Assembly (NCBI RefSeq): GCF_020382885.2
Contig: NC_058504.1
Location: 12,783,019-12,847,018, forward strand
Reading direction: 5' to 3'
DNA length: 64,000 bases
From: Scatophagus argus
Lineage: Eukaryota; Chordata; Actinopteri; Scatophagidae
Shown here: positions 44,366 through 56,139 of the stretch, piece after piece
How the letters are laid out: the number at the start of each line of letters is the position of its first letter
Position numbering within the stretch: position 1 is the first letter of the stretch
Translations under genes and position numbers: made by a program
The notes under the pieces: model-generated
Database searches by the model: none
What the model saw: only the letters and a program-made list of their open reading frames with translations
Told to the model about the DNA's origin: nothing

Positions 44366-45525
44366 AACCTGCAGCTGACTTGAAAAGAACTGCAGGTCAA
44401 ATCGATTTCAGCACTGCGGCCATGGACAGCTCCCAGTACAACTGACCAACATGGTTCAAGGAGCTGTGCAGAGCAGGCAGTCACTTTGGCGCAACGGGAC
44501 AGACTGGAAGATTTCATACATATTATGACTATGACTGCACCCATCACAACAATAACTTCACTATACACCTCCACTAAATACTTGAAGGAAACGGATATTT
44601 GTGACCCTGTTGGTTTGGTCTCCAGGTGCAGACTTATTTGGTGTTTCTGAATATATGTATTTTGTTGTTTAATAATTTTAAATGAACTCATACTATATTA
44701 AACTTTAAAGTGTAGCAGAGAAAAAGAACAATCCTACACATCTATAGCACCAACAGAACTCCACCCATCACTCATTAGAAAGTAAGCCAAGCTGACCTAC
44801 AAATGGCTGCCCCTTCAGCTGTCCCTATGGATCACCTTATCGCAGAGAAGGTTAGCCTGCTCCCCCATATGCTCTCCGAGGACATCCGTTTCCTTATTAA
44901 TGGAATTATTTTCAATCTGAGCCATACGACGACCTAATTACCCTGCTCATTTCTGGCCAGTGGCCAGCTCTCATCTGTTGATGGCAGGCACTAATTCTCC
45001 GACAAGTAAGATGTAAAAGGGCACAGTGAGAGAAGTCACAGGGCCCTTAGCTCACATCCAGGTGTGACATTTGGAGCTGAGCCCCCACCCCTCGTCCTGA
45101 TGCCTGTATTCATGCTCGTGGTCTTAATTAAAGTGATATTTCGAGAGAGGAGGTTCTGTTTGTTCAGTTAATGAACCCCACTATTCTCTGCGGGCAAATG
45201 GAAATGCAAGCACTCCAATTAGCATATGTTAGCATTTTACTATGTTTATTCCTCACCGTGGAAAACAGCTTACCGAGGCGAAAAGCCTTCCACCCTTGTA
45301 AGAGTAGCTGTGGAACTTTTTCACCCCAAAATAATTGAGTGAAGCTTATTAAGCACAGATCTGGGAAACCTAAATGCTTTGTGCATGTAGATTGACCAAG
45401 CATGCGTTTGAGTGCGTGAGTGCATCGGTGTGCGTGGGTTGGGTTATGCTTTGGAAGTTAACAATCAAAGCAAGCCACACCTGCATCGTTAAAAGACCGA
45501 AGAAAGACCATATGAAAAAAAATAC
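44366..45525. other. Spacer with a candidate conserved non-coding segment
   Basis: No gene. The segment at about 44.80-45.15 kb is less AT-biased than its flanks and contains TTATTAATGGAATTATTTTC, CCTAATTACC and CATCTG motifs typical of developmental enhancers. Conservation cannot be judged here. Confidence 0.3.
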
Positions 45526-45531
45526 TTTATT
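45526..45531 (-). terminator. Candidate poly(A) signal of the four-exon protocadherin
   Basis: AATAAA on the minus strand, about 530 nt past the stop codon at 46060. It would give a 3' untranslated region of roughly 550 nt. Other signals further left cannot be excluded. Confidence 0.4.
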
Positions 45532-46059
45532 TTCATAAATGTATACAGTACGTGTGTGGGGAAACATCCCCCGTCTTTACAGCCATCTGCATCATGTTGC
45601 AGCTTGCATATACATTATCGTACTATTGGTCATATTCACACAAGCTCTGCTCAGCAAACAGAAATACAAAAGGAAAACACTTTTCATGAAACCAAAATAT
45701 AAATTTATAAGGATGTGCAAAAACATTGTCTGCTAATGCTTTTTCAACATTTTGGATGTAATTGTTCCTCCAGTTTGATTGTCTAAATAATAACAAGGAT
45801 AATGATAATAATAATGATAATAGGCAGACACATACATCGACCATGTTACAGTGGCATGTCACATGAATAGCCATCTGATTTCATTTTCCTTCAGCATTTT
45901 AGCCAAAATGGATTGTTCATTCATTGTTCATTCATTATCACTTACTCAGTGAACAGTTTTTCCACTTCTAAATCATATGTCCACTACTGACTGATCTCTC
46001 CCTCTGCTTTTATATGAGAGTAGCCATCATTTTAACTGTTCAGGCGGGCATTGATAAAG

Positions 46060-46364
46060 TCAGTCATTATACAGGTCATTATTTATAATCGCGGCCTCTC
46101 CCTGGGGGGACATCTGAAGACGTCGCTTCTTGCCAAAGGTGGAGAAGGAATTGTGGACGTCCAGCTCACTCCGCTGTGCTGTGGGCCTCAGGGTGCAAAA
46201 GCCTGAAGGTGTGCCAGGGATGTACACATTGTGGTGGTAGTCGGGCGGCGGGTGTGGGTGAGGGTGGGAGGGGATCGATGGCTGTTGTTGTTGGGGAGGA
46301 GGTGTGCACCGAGGAGTCCAGGGGCGAGAGGGGACAGCACTGGTGGAGGGAGACATCTTATAGT
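46060..46364 (-). CDS. Exon 4 (last) of the four-exon protocadherin
   Basis: Entered at acceptor TACTACAG|ACTATAAG in phase 1 and read to TGA at 46060-46062. Encodes DYKMSPSTSAVPSRPWTP, then a proline/histidine/glutamine-rich stretch, NVYIPGTPSGFCTL and NSFSTFGKKRR, ending NNDLYND. FSTFGK fits the WIRS pattern (hydrophobic-x-Ser/Thr-Phe-x-x) by which some protocadherins recruit the WAVE actin regulatory complex. The mammalian alpha constant region carries FITFGKK in a comparable place. Confidence 0.85.
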
Positions 46365-46707
46365 CTGTAGTATGACACAGAGAAGGAGACAGGAGAGGAA
46401 AAGCAACTGTTTACTCATACTATACTGACTTACTGCTTTAGTACTCCTTTCATTTGTAGAGTGCAATATGGACAAAAAACAGTGACATAACAACAACACA
46501 AACAGCTATCATGATGATGAGACATGACTGTAACTCTGCTGATGTTAGTGGAGATGAGCTAAAACTGACAAAGGAACAGCAAACAGAATGTCCTGACATA
46601 AAAGCATGGCACACTGTGTTGTAAACAGCACTTATACTTAGGTGCACATACTGCAAATGTAACCCTTTGGATGAAGGCTGCTTCTGGTCCACTGTGGCCT
46701 CTCTTAC

Positions 46708-46835
46708 CTTTCATACCTCTCATGTGAGTACCCCAGGTCCAGTACTGTCCAGGTGCCATGGAGGTGACATAGTTTTCTGGGTCTGCATGCATGGCTTTAC
46801 GCATCAGAGTGCCATCCATGTTGATGGAGTTGTAA
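46708..46835 (-). CDS. Exon 3 of the four-exon protocadherin
   Basis: A 128-nt exon between acceptor TTTGCAG|TTACAAC and donor AAAG|GTAAGA. It encodes YNSINMDGTLMRKAMHADP, then ENYVTSMAPGQYWTWGTHM and RGMK. Phases match both neighbours exactly. No domain is recognised; it is cytoplasmic. Confidence 0.85.
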
Positions 46836-46987
46836 CTGCAAACAAGATACACGTCTGTAGTGACAGCACACTTTACTTCAAGTTGAATTCAATATCTGTG
46901 AGTGATTTTTATCCAGGCTGTGTATTTCAGCTCATAACGTGAGCACTATACTTGGACTCAGTGTAATATGTAAAAAAAAAAAAGTAC

Positions 46988-47046
46988 CTTTTAATGGATG
47001 AGTTCTGATTCTTTGTGAGAGTCCAGTCTGTGTTTGGCTGCTTCAG
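46988..47046 (-). CDS. Exon 2 of the four-exon protocadherin
   Basis: A 59-nt exon, acceptor TTCTGCAG|CTGAAG, donor AAAAG|GTACTT. It encodes LKQPNTDWTLTKNQNSSIK. Length and the PNTDW motif equal those of the first constant exon of clustered protocadherins (alpha PNPDW, gamma PNTDW), which supports common descent. Confidence 0.88.
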
Positions 47047-48590
47047 CTGCAGAAGAAAAGGGAAAAAACATTTTCAGCTGTGTAAAATGGCAAAATCCCC
47101 AGTAAAGGGGATCATAGCAGTGTGAGGTCTATCCTGACAAACGTCTCTCTTCAAAATAAGTTTCAATCAAATCGGGTTTTGATAACAAATGACAGTCTGC
47201 TCAGTCTGTTCAATCTATCCTCCTGACTCTGCAGCAGAGGTCAGGGACGGTTATCAGGACGAGCGGTCTATCTTTGTGCTCGTCCTGAAAATGGAGACAT
47301 GACTCCTTTCACTTGGATCGTGGCTGCCGCCCTGTGGATGTTTGGCAGAACAGAATTTTGTACGAGCAGAGGTGCTGTCGCCTTCAGCTACGAGTCGCCC
47401 GTCACTCAGTTTTGCTTTTATCCTCTGCGGCGCGGAGGTTGGGAGTGAAGAAGGGCACCTGAGTGATATTTATTCCTGCTCTGAGTCTCATAGTATGGAT
47501 TCCACGCTTCATTAACTCACTTAAAAGTTGTTAACAAGGAGAACGCGACGTAAGCGTATTATTAGAATCGGTATTCAAAATACGCTCCTCGCCAACCAGG
47601 CACAAAACCAATTAGAACCCCACCGGGATGAAACGAAACATGATTTTAATCTTCAAAGGAAACCGTGCCAGGGAGGAAATTAAGAAAATTACACACGTCA
47701 TTGTTTTGTGGATTTTATGCATCATTTTACATTAATATTTGCCTGATGCTCCTCGAGCAAGGTTTTTAATTAAAAGTCTCACAGAGAGCCTTGAAAAGTT
47801 TGCGGTCCTTGCAGCCGTATATAACCCAAGACAGCTCGACATACATACACACACACACACACAGCACGCATACACGTACACGCACCTGTCCTGCATGTCT
47901 TACACGCTTGAATGTGCGTTTAATCCCTCTTTTCGCCTTCGATTCGTCAACTTAAGCAGGCCCGTGTACTTGCTTTGCGCAATACTCAGATGCTTTCATT
48001 GTGATTTGCCTTTGAGATTCAGTGTCCCACAACGACCTCAACGACGACTCACGTGGGTGAGCTGAGGGACACCACCGGGTGAATAAGGGAACCAATTAAC
48101 AAGAGGAAGGACTCTATCTCCTGGAGGAACACAGCCGCAGGCAGAACAATCACCGTGACCTCGAAATCCCTCTTGTGGCCGGAGGTGTATGTGCCAGTGA
48201 CCGGACTGACTGACATTTCTCAGTCTGTGTGGTGGAGTGTGGTGTCGTGGATCTGAGTCTTTGTCCCTCTGCTTTTTGCTGAAGACAAGGAGCAGACAAT
48301 GAGCATTACGCACACGTCTACGCTCCGCTGCGCTGCCTATTGCAATTAGAAAACACTGGCGTAGACATCCTGGCTCCGTAAATTCCCCTTCTCTTTGTCT
48401 CCTTCCTTCTCCCTCCTTCTGTTACACCCCTCCTCTCCTCCACCGCTGCTCGACAAATATGAAGCCGCGTCTCTCTCTCTCTCTCTCTCCGTCTCTCTCC
48501 TCACATTCAGAGGACAACACTGAGGCCGATCTACAGGCGGACCACGTCTCAGTCCAGCCATGTCCTTGTACCCCCCCCCCCCCACCACCA

Positions 48591-48622
<32 letters not shown>

Positions 48623-49662
48623 CACACACCACACACCCCACACCTTCTCCTTGCCCCCTCCCCTCCCCTCTCGATGTCCTCCCCTGTCTCCTCAAAACCA
48701 GCCATTTGCCATTTTTCATCAATAATGGGCACCCCCCCCCCCACACACACACACACACACACTCTCTCCTTGCGAATACGCCACATTGTGTGTAGTATAA
48801 TGGTTCGGCCCTGCTTGTGCCCTTGAGGCATAGTTAGTGAGGTTATCTGTCCTGTATTGTTAGTTCGAGAAGAGGTCGCAAGTCCGGCTGGTCGATGAAC
48901 AATTGTCTGAACCCAAGGCAGATGAATTCATACAACTGCCATTCGCCTTGTCTATCACATGTATAACCTTGACTTTATGTTCAAACTCAGGAAGGTGTGC
49001 TGGACGCAGGTGTGTGTCCCCTCCAAGCAGGAAAAGTATGGCATTGTAAGATGTAGACTTTCATCTCGGAGGTCACAAACTATAAATAAATGCATGAAAT
49101 AATAAAAGCTCTTTCCGTGTTTCATATTTTTCCTGGAAAACGTGTTGTGATGACATCTGGAAATATTACCAAGAGTGAATAGAGGAGTCAACTCGAACTA
49201 CATCTCGTCTTCCTCTCACGCAGTAATTGATATCTCACTTCATTCTGTACGGATGATAAGACACGGTGTGCGCACTGAATATGCTCCTCTCAAGATATGC
49301 TTTTCCACTTTCATTAACATGTCAATTAAAATCTAATCTCGCATCGTCTCATTTCATTTCCTGGGTGCCAAACATTACCATAGGCTGCACAATTAGAATA
49401 AATTATTTCCATAATTGGAAAAACAGTCCAGACAGCATGATTTGTAACGAGAGGCAGAAAGGAGGAGAAGAAAAGCGTGGCTGTGCTGTCTTATGGCTTA
49501 AGTTGAGTTTCAGTCTGTCTGACACGCGTGATTTGACCTTCATGGCAGAATGTCACGGTAGATGCGTTAACAGATCGGAGACTGAGATGGATTTTGCTTG
49601 AGTCAGTGAGTGAAACAGGTGTATTTAAATGAACACCATCTCATACGCTTATTTCAACGTAC
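47047..49662 (-). other. Intron 1 of the four-exon protocadherin
   Basis: 2.6-kb intron with GT..AG ends (GTACGT at 49657-49662). It holds an 11-bp inverted repeat (47254-47264 with 47278-47288), several CA/C microsatellites and, near its 5' end (about 49.2-49.45 kb), an AT-rich segment with repeated AATTA cores that could be an enhancer. No other gene seen. Confidence 0.7.
48571..48764. repeat. C-run and (CA)n microsatellite cluster
   Basis: Poly-C followed by CA repeats at 48571-48630, and a second C-run plus CA tract at 48732-48762. Preceded by a (CT)n tract at about 48471-48500. Confidence 0.9.
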
Positions 49663-52185
49663 CTCATTGGGAGTAGTTGCTCCGTTGTTCACAGATGCGC
49701 TCCGGCTTTGCGCGTTCCACGAGTTTTCTGCGCTCTTCGCCTCGTTGTTCCTCGGCGTGCTGCCGGGGCTGCACGGCTTCAGAAACATAAAGTCACTTTT
49801 GGCAGACTCGGGAGTCAGGCACACTTTATAACAATACGACTGTGCGAGACTGCTGTTTCCATTCACCTCCATGCAGTTCGTGGGCACTTTGGCTGCGGAT
49901 GAAATCTGCAGGTTGAGGTTAGATTTTTTGAACACCTCCGGGGGCGGCTCGGGCTGAAACCCCCCGCAGCAGCAGCAGGCGAATGGGGGCAGGTTGTACC
50001 CGCTGAGGGTCTCTCTGTCCTTGTAGCATTTTACGGCAGCCAGCACGATTATTGCCACTAGGAATATTAAAGATATGGTGCTCAGTGACACGATCAGGTA
50101 GAGAGCGAGGTTTGAGGGGGGCTGTGGGCTGAGTGTGAGGTCTCCGAAATCTGACAGCGACTCAGGAACGCTGTCAACCACTGTGAGGACAATGGAGACG
50201 GTGGCGGAGAGCGGCGGCTGTCCGTTGTCCTTGACTAATATTACCAGTCTGTGCCTTGTTGCGTCTTTTTCCACCAGCCGGCGAATAGTCCTGATTTCGC
50301 CCGTGTACAGAGCCACGCTGAAAAGCCCAGGGTCTGTAGCCTGCAACACCTGATAGGACAGCCGGGAGTTCTGCCCTGCATCCGCGTCTAACGCTGTTAT
50401 TTTGGTAACTAGATAACCAGCGTCTACTGACCGAGGAACCACCTCTGTGGCCACGGAGCCGTTTTTGGGCAGCGGGGATACAATAACAGGTGCATTGTCG
50501 TTCTGATCCAAGACAAAGACGTTGACTGTGACATTACTGGCGAGAGGGGGGAAGCCAGCATCTTGCGCCTGTATCAGAATCTGAAAGTTTCTAAGTTGCT
50601 CGTAATCAAAAGAGCGCAGTGCGTATATATTGCCGTTGTCAGAGTTGATTGAGACATAAGTGGACACGGGCATGCCCTGAATCTGACCCTCGAGAATAGA
50701 ATAAGACAGATAGGCGTTCTGGTTAGAATCGGGGTCGAATGCAGTCACAGAGCAAATGGAAGCGCCCGGGGCATTATTCTCGGTCACATAAACCGTGTAT
50801 GAAGGTTGAGAGAAGCGCGGGGGGTTGTCATTAATGTCAGACACTTGAACGAGGATGGTTTTCCTGGTGGAGTGCGAAGGAGAGCCCAAGTCTCGGGCTG
50901 TGAGCGTGATGTTGTACTCGGACACGGCTTCCCTGTCCAGAAACTCGCTTGTCACCAGAGTATAATAGTTTTTAAAAGATGAGTGCAGCTGAAAGGGGAC
51001 GTTGCTCGGAATTTGGCAGTCAACGTTCCCGTTCTCTCCCGAGTCCCGGTCCATGACACTGATAACAGCTATCACCGTGCCCGGTGGCGCGTCTTCCTGG
51101 ACAGGAGTGGACACTGATGTGAGGATGACTTCGGGCGCGTTGTCATTCACGTCCAGGATGTCCACCAGCACTTTACTGTGCACTGCCACAGCCGAGGGTC
51201 CCCTGTCTTTTGCCTGCACATACAGCTCATAGACACTGGCTTTCTCGTAGTCCACAACGCCTTTCACTCGGATTTCACCCGTGTATGGGTCCACATTGAA
51301 CAGCTCGCGCACCTTGAGGGGTGCGTGTCCGCTAAATGCGTAGGTCACCTCCCCATTCGATCCCTCATCCAGGTCTGTGGCGTTCAGCTTCAGCACCAGG
51401 GTCCCCCTCGGTGCGTTCTCCACCAGGCTCGCCCGGTAAACTGAGCGGTCAAACACGGGCACGTTATCGTTTGCGTCTAACACCGTAACAGTAATCAACG
51501 CTGTCCCAGAGCGTTCAGGCGACCCCCCATCAAAGGCAGTCAAAACCATCTCGTGCTTTTTCTGCTGTTCCCGGTCCAGTGGAGTGTCCAACACCAGCTC
51601 GGCAAACTTGCTTCCATCATTGCGCGTCTGGATATTCAGTACGAAGTGCGCGTTTGAGCTTAGCTGATAGGAGCGCAGAGAGTTGGTGCCCACATCCTGG
51701 TCCTGCGCGCTCTCTAACGGGAAACAAGAGCCGGGCGCAGCCGACTCTGTGATGTCGAGATTAAACTCACTCCATGGGAAACTGGGGGAGTTGTCATTCA
51801 CATCTAAAATCTCAACTTCCACTCGGTACAGTTCTAATGGGTTTTCAATGACCACTTGTAAGTGTAAAAAGCAGCTCGGGCTTCGTTCACACAGCTCCTC
51901 TCTGTCTATCTTCTCATTGACGAACAGAATGCCATTCTCCAAGTTCACTTCCAAATACTGCTTCTTTGCGCCGGAGACTATACGAAACCGACGGGCTGAT
52001 AGCTTGGCCACATCCAAGCCCAGGTCTTCGGCGATGTTGCCCACAAAAGCTCCATGCTCCAGTTCTTCGGGAATGGAGTACCGAATTTGCGCCAGAACCA
52101 GGTCCACTACACACGCACACAGAAGCAGACATATAACCAGCCCGGTCACCGGTAGCCAGCTGCCTCTGGAAAGTCTGTGATCCAT
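49663..52185 (-). CDS. Exon 1 of a four-exon alpha-C/delta-like protocadherin
   Basis: Large exon of 841 codons from ATG 52185. Signal peptide about 1-32 ([17 protein letters not shown]), EC1 from [13 protein letters not shown] and EC1-EC6 to about 675 with LDRE and DxNDN calcium motifs. Membrane span about 695-718 ([18 protein letters not shown]). The tail has a cysteine cluster FACCCCGG (possible palmitoylation) and [18 protein letters not shown], a motif shared with PCDH10-type proteins. Donor GAG|GTACGT, phase 0, joins exon 2. With exons 2-4 the protein is 1,004 residues. It is a stand-alone cell-adhesion receptor, expected at the neuronal surface. It shares no homogenised block with the arrays. 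It could be the fish counterpart of an alpha-C-type or delta cluster gene; I cannot tell which. Confidence 0.88.
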
Positions 52186-52502
52186 TTCAGCGGAGTGCGT
52201 AAAAACACCTCACCCAGACATCTTTCGCCTCATAGACCCATTTGGCTGTACAACCAAAAAGTACTCATAAAAGTCTGTCCAAAATAAAAAAAAAAATCTT
52301 CCCATCTAAATTTGTAACAGCTGTGTTTATGGATAACTTTATTGGATGGTTCAGCCGAAGGGACGGGAGAGGAGAATGAAAGCGCCTCTCTCTCCTTCTC
52401 TGTTGTGCTCCACGCGCAACACCGGCGGTGTGTGAACGGGGGAGGCTCGTGCTTTGATTTTGCCAATGTATTAGGCACTCGGAGGAGCTGGTGGAGAGGG
52501 GA

Positions 52503-52561
<59 letters not shown>
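52503..52561. repeat. (GT)n-(GA)n compound microsatellite
   Basis: GT repeats passing directly into GA repeats, about 320 bp upstream of the four-exon gene's ATG, hence likely in or near its promoter. Confidence 0.9.
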
Positions 52562-52563
<2 letters not shown>

Positions 52564-55500
52564 AACGTGGCTTCTCTCGGCTCCGTATTGGAGGACGCCG
52601 ACGCGAACTGCGACTCTAATTACTGTAGACGTTTAACCCTTTCACATCCTCATGTCTTTTCCTCTGACCCATTAAAGAGACGAGAAGGCGTAAGTTTGAC
52701 ACCAGACTCCGGAGCCAGATTTGGCTTAGAGGACAAATTGTGTTGTGGGTGTCGTTTTCCTTTTCTAGGATGTATTTAACGGATGATAATGGACAGGGAT
52801 TTGTCACGCTGACCACAGTGCCCTACAGGCCCGGCATGGCAGTGGGAGCGAACATTATTTCACTTTGATTTATTATAACCCCTATTATTGTTTCCGAGTT
52901 CCACAACAAAACACACAAAACAACAACAAAACAACAATAAAGCACTCATTTCCTTTGCCTCAAATGGGCCTGTGGCCACTGCCAGTGGGCTCCTGGGATT
53001 TTGTAAAGCCTTTTAATGAGAACCCTTTGAAGATGAATGCCCACATTGCAAAAAAACAGTCCCATTCATTAATCATCGCACGCAAAATTGGGTCTTAACA
53101 AAAAGAATCTTTGATGGGTTAGGATACTCGATTTTTAATCAATATTTAAATAAGTGAGAGCTGTATTTTGGAGCTTTAAAGTGATTACTGTCTGACTATC
53201 ACTTGCAGGCGACGCACTCATTCAAATGCGCATTACACGAGTTTAATTTCCTTAAGTTGACCTAAACATGTATCAACGTAATCAACATAAAAGCAATGTC
53301 ATAAAGCCTTAATCGTACTTGTCTCTAATCAGGTATTACAGTTGGGATTAGACAAATATCCCATAGGTGATGTGTTTACAGTTTGGAGATGACAGGGGAA
53401 AAAACGGCGAGTATGAATACTGCGGGATGTTTTCGAGGACTAAAACCTTTGACTTCAGTGGGCCAAAGTACTACCACTGAACACTGCAGTTGTTGCAGGA
53501 CAGAGAGTCTGGCATCTTTAGAGTGCGGCACATGTGTGTTCAGATCTAATCTTTTCCCTGTTAATCCTGGTCAGATAGACAACCAGTGGGCCTCATAGAG
53601 AGAGAGAGAGACAGAGAGAGAAAGAAGAGAGTGAGACAGAAACTAAAGGATGTCTTTGTGAATTCGGGTTCGTCTCCAGACAGACACGAGTGGCATCTTA
53701 ATGTAAAACGGTGGCTTGAAATCTGAAAGTCTCTTCTCGGGGCTGACGACACAGCTTTGGCCCCCGGGCAGCACTGGGCTTGTTAGTCATGAAAGGAAGA
53801 GGGAAAAAGTGAAACGGAGTCGAGAGGAAAAGAAGCAAGAAACAAATATTTCTATTTCCCAGGGGCAGCATTTCCTTTTACACTAGACGCTACATTTTCT
53901 GTTAAACTGCCCCTTAAACCTGAGGACTGCATCCTCTGTCGAAAAATTGTGTTGATGGTTGGTCCTCTGTGAGAATGATCAGGGAAAACCATGCAACGTC
54001 CATGTCTGATGTTGTTCTGATCTTTTCACTCGGGAAAATCAAACGGGGCCAACTTTAGAGATACTTTGTTGTTTGTGAAATCTTTCTTTTAAACTGGTAA
54101 TAACTTTAAGAATCAGTGAATGGAGGTGAGATGTTGTTTACGTATAATTCATGTGCAGTCTGGCACTGAAAGGCAGTGGATAACAAAGGTCAAATGCCAA
54201 AAATGCCAAAAATACTCATTATGGAAGATGTTCATAAGTATCATTTTACCATACTTTCCATGGGCACAAAAATGTCCCTCTTAAACAAGCAGCCCCGGCA
54301 ATCCAACACCCTCCCTTTCAGGGAAAAAAGAAAGAACAGAAAAGTAAAATCCCCAGGTTTAAATAAGCAGAAAACACAATCTGCTTGCAGACTTAACCTC
54401 AAGCAGATGGTTAAGCTTCTCCAGAAATGATTACATTTCTGGAAAAGGGACAAAAAAAATCACCACCACCAGTTCCATTGCTTTCCCCTTCTTTTTAATT
54501 AACGGAGTGAAGGATTAGTGTGCAGCTATCCGGGATCAACCGTTCTCCGACGGAGGAATACAAATGTTTTGTGATAAATAATCCCAGAGCACTCCGGCCG
54601 GCGGTCCCTCGGTGAGTGTTACATTAACATGCATTACACGGAGCATTAAGCCGGTCTCATCCGCCCCTATTGCCTCGCTCACCCCGCTGTCCGACAGGAA
54701 GACAGCCATTACTTCCTCTGAACTACCGCTCAACAGGCACCTGACCGTGACCCGGTGCTGAACACCCTGAAGTGAATGTCACGGGATGAGGGGGTGGCGC
54801 TGAGTGGATCGAAGATGATAAAGTACTAATGGTTTGAAACTTCTTTCATTAGCATAAAGTTAAAGAAGCACAGGCTCAACATTTTCTAAGGGTTTTCAGT
54901 CAAGCAGGTCCTGACTAGCTTTTACTTCAACCACAATGTGCACAAAAAATGGACAACTCAATCATTTTATTTGTGGTCTGGTGGCGCCATCTACTGGGCG
55001 CTGTGTTGTAATGTAAGAACGTGTGTACAAAATAAGTAGGTCGATTGTAATCTCAATAGTGTTTGTAAGCAACAGGATGCTGAGCAATTAAACGGCCTCT
55101 TTAAGAAAAAGGAAAAGGCTTCTTTCACCATTACATTCAACTTTATTGACCAAGTATATTGACATATAAACGCTCTCACGGTTTTAAAACGGAATTATTG
55201 CTGACTGGTAATCACTGTATACCAGTCGTGCTCAGCCGCTAAAGCCAGCTGTGCTGTTTGTGGCATTGACTTAATAATGACAGAACTTTCCGTTTCGATG
55301 GTTTTCCCTGGTGACCCACACTGACTGACAGCACTGAGGATTCATGACCAAATGAGCCATCCAAGTCGTTAATGCATCTCGAACATAAAGACGTGTCATG
55401 TAATAACTCCAGTCATCAACCACCAGCCAGTTCACGAATCTCAAACTTCTAAAGAATGTGTGTAATTCAGTCTGCTTCCGTGCAGGGCACAGTCTCAGCT

Positions 55501-56139
55501 GGAAAAACATGCTGGAAATTAATTGGAAGCGAATAACAACGTTAAAAAACATATGCTCTGTGATATACAGTAAAAATGACACACCAGGAATAATGATAAT
55601 AATAATTGATCCCCACCAGAGGCCATTATTTATTGTCTGTGGTGTTACGGGTCTTTTTTATATACTATCTGTGGTCTTAGTGCGCCATCTTCCGCATATC
55701 AATCGGCATAGCAGCTAATGTGAACGATGTTTTTAATGTAAATACTCTGACGTCGGCTTTATCATCACTACGCTCTGCGTTTGAGTAGTTTTCTAAATCG
55801 TTTCACATCACTCGAGAAGAGTTCAGATTTACGTGCAGCTGGTCCTCTGATGCGTTCACTGTTTCATTCCTATCACTGTTAGTGTTTCCGGTATTCGTAT
55901 TTATAATGTTTTCATATTGTTACATTATTTATTGGTGCGTGTGTAATGTTGCTGCATTTCTCTGTAGAGGTTCATTTTATAAGACAATGTTGCTTTTATT
56001 CTGTTTTTTAGCATTTGGTGTGGGGCTACTGATAAAAATGTTATGTGCTGCTGATTAATGAGCATTTAAATTAAAAGTAGGCGTGCTTACCAGTGTGCTA
56101 AGCACCTGGCTTCAAACAGTGCTGCTGTGGTTTAATGTG
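52562..56139. other. Upstream flank of the four-exon protocadherin, no gene seen
   Basis: No open frame resembling a protein. A GA-rich patch lies at about 53.60-53.64 kb. The segment 54.48-54.80 kb is GC-richer and could be a regulatory island. Confidence 0.5.
54984..54997 (-). promoter_or_regulatory. Strong CTCF-like motif
   Basis: Minus strand CCAGTAGATGGCGC fits the CTCF core at every defined position. It lies 2.8 kb upstream of the four-exon gene and is oriented with its transcription. Confidence 0.5.

Noticed and set aside
48346-48831. 161-codon minus-strand open frame in intron 1
   Set aside because: It spans CA/GT and C-run microsatellites and has a repeat-derived composition.
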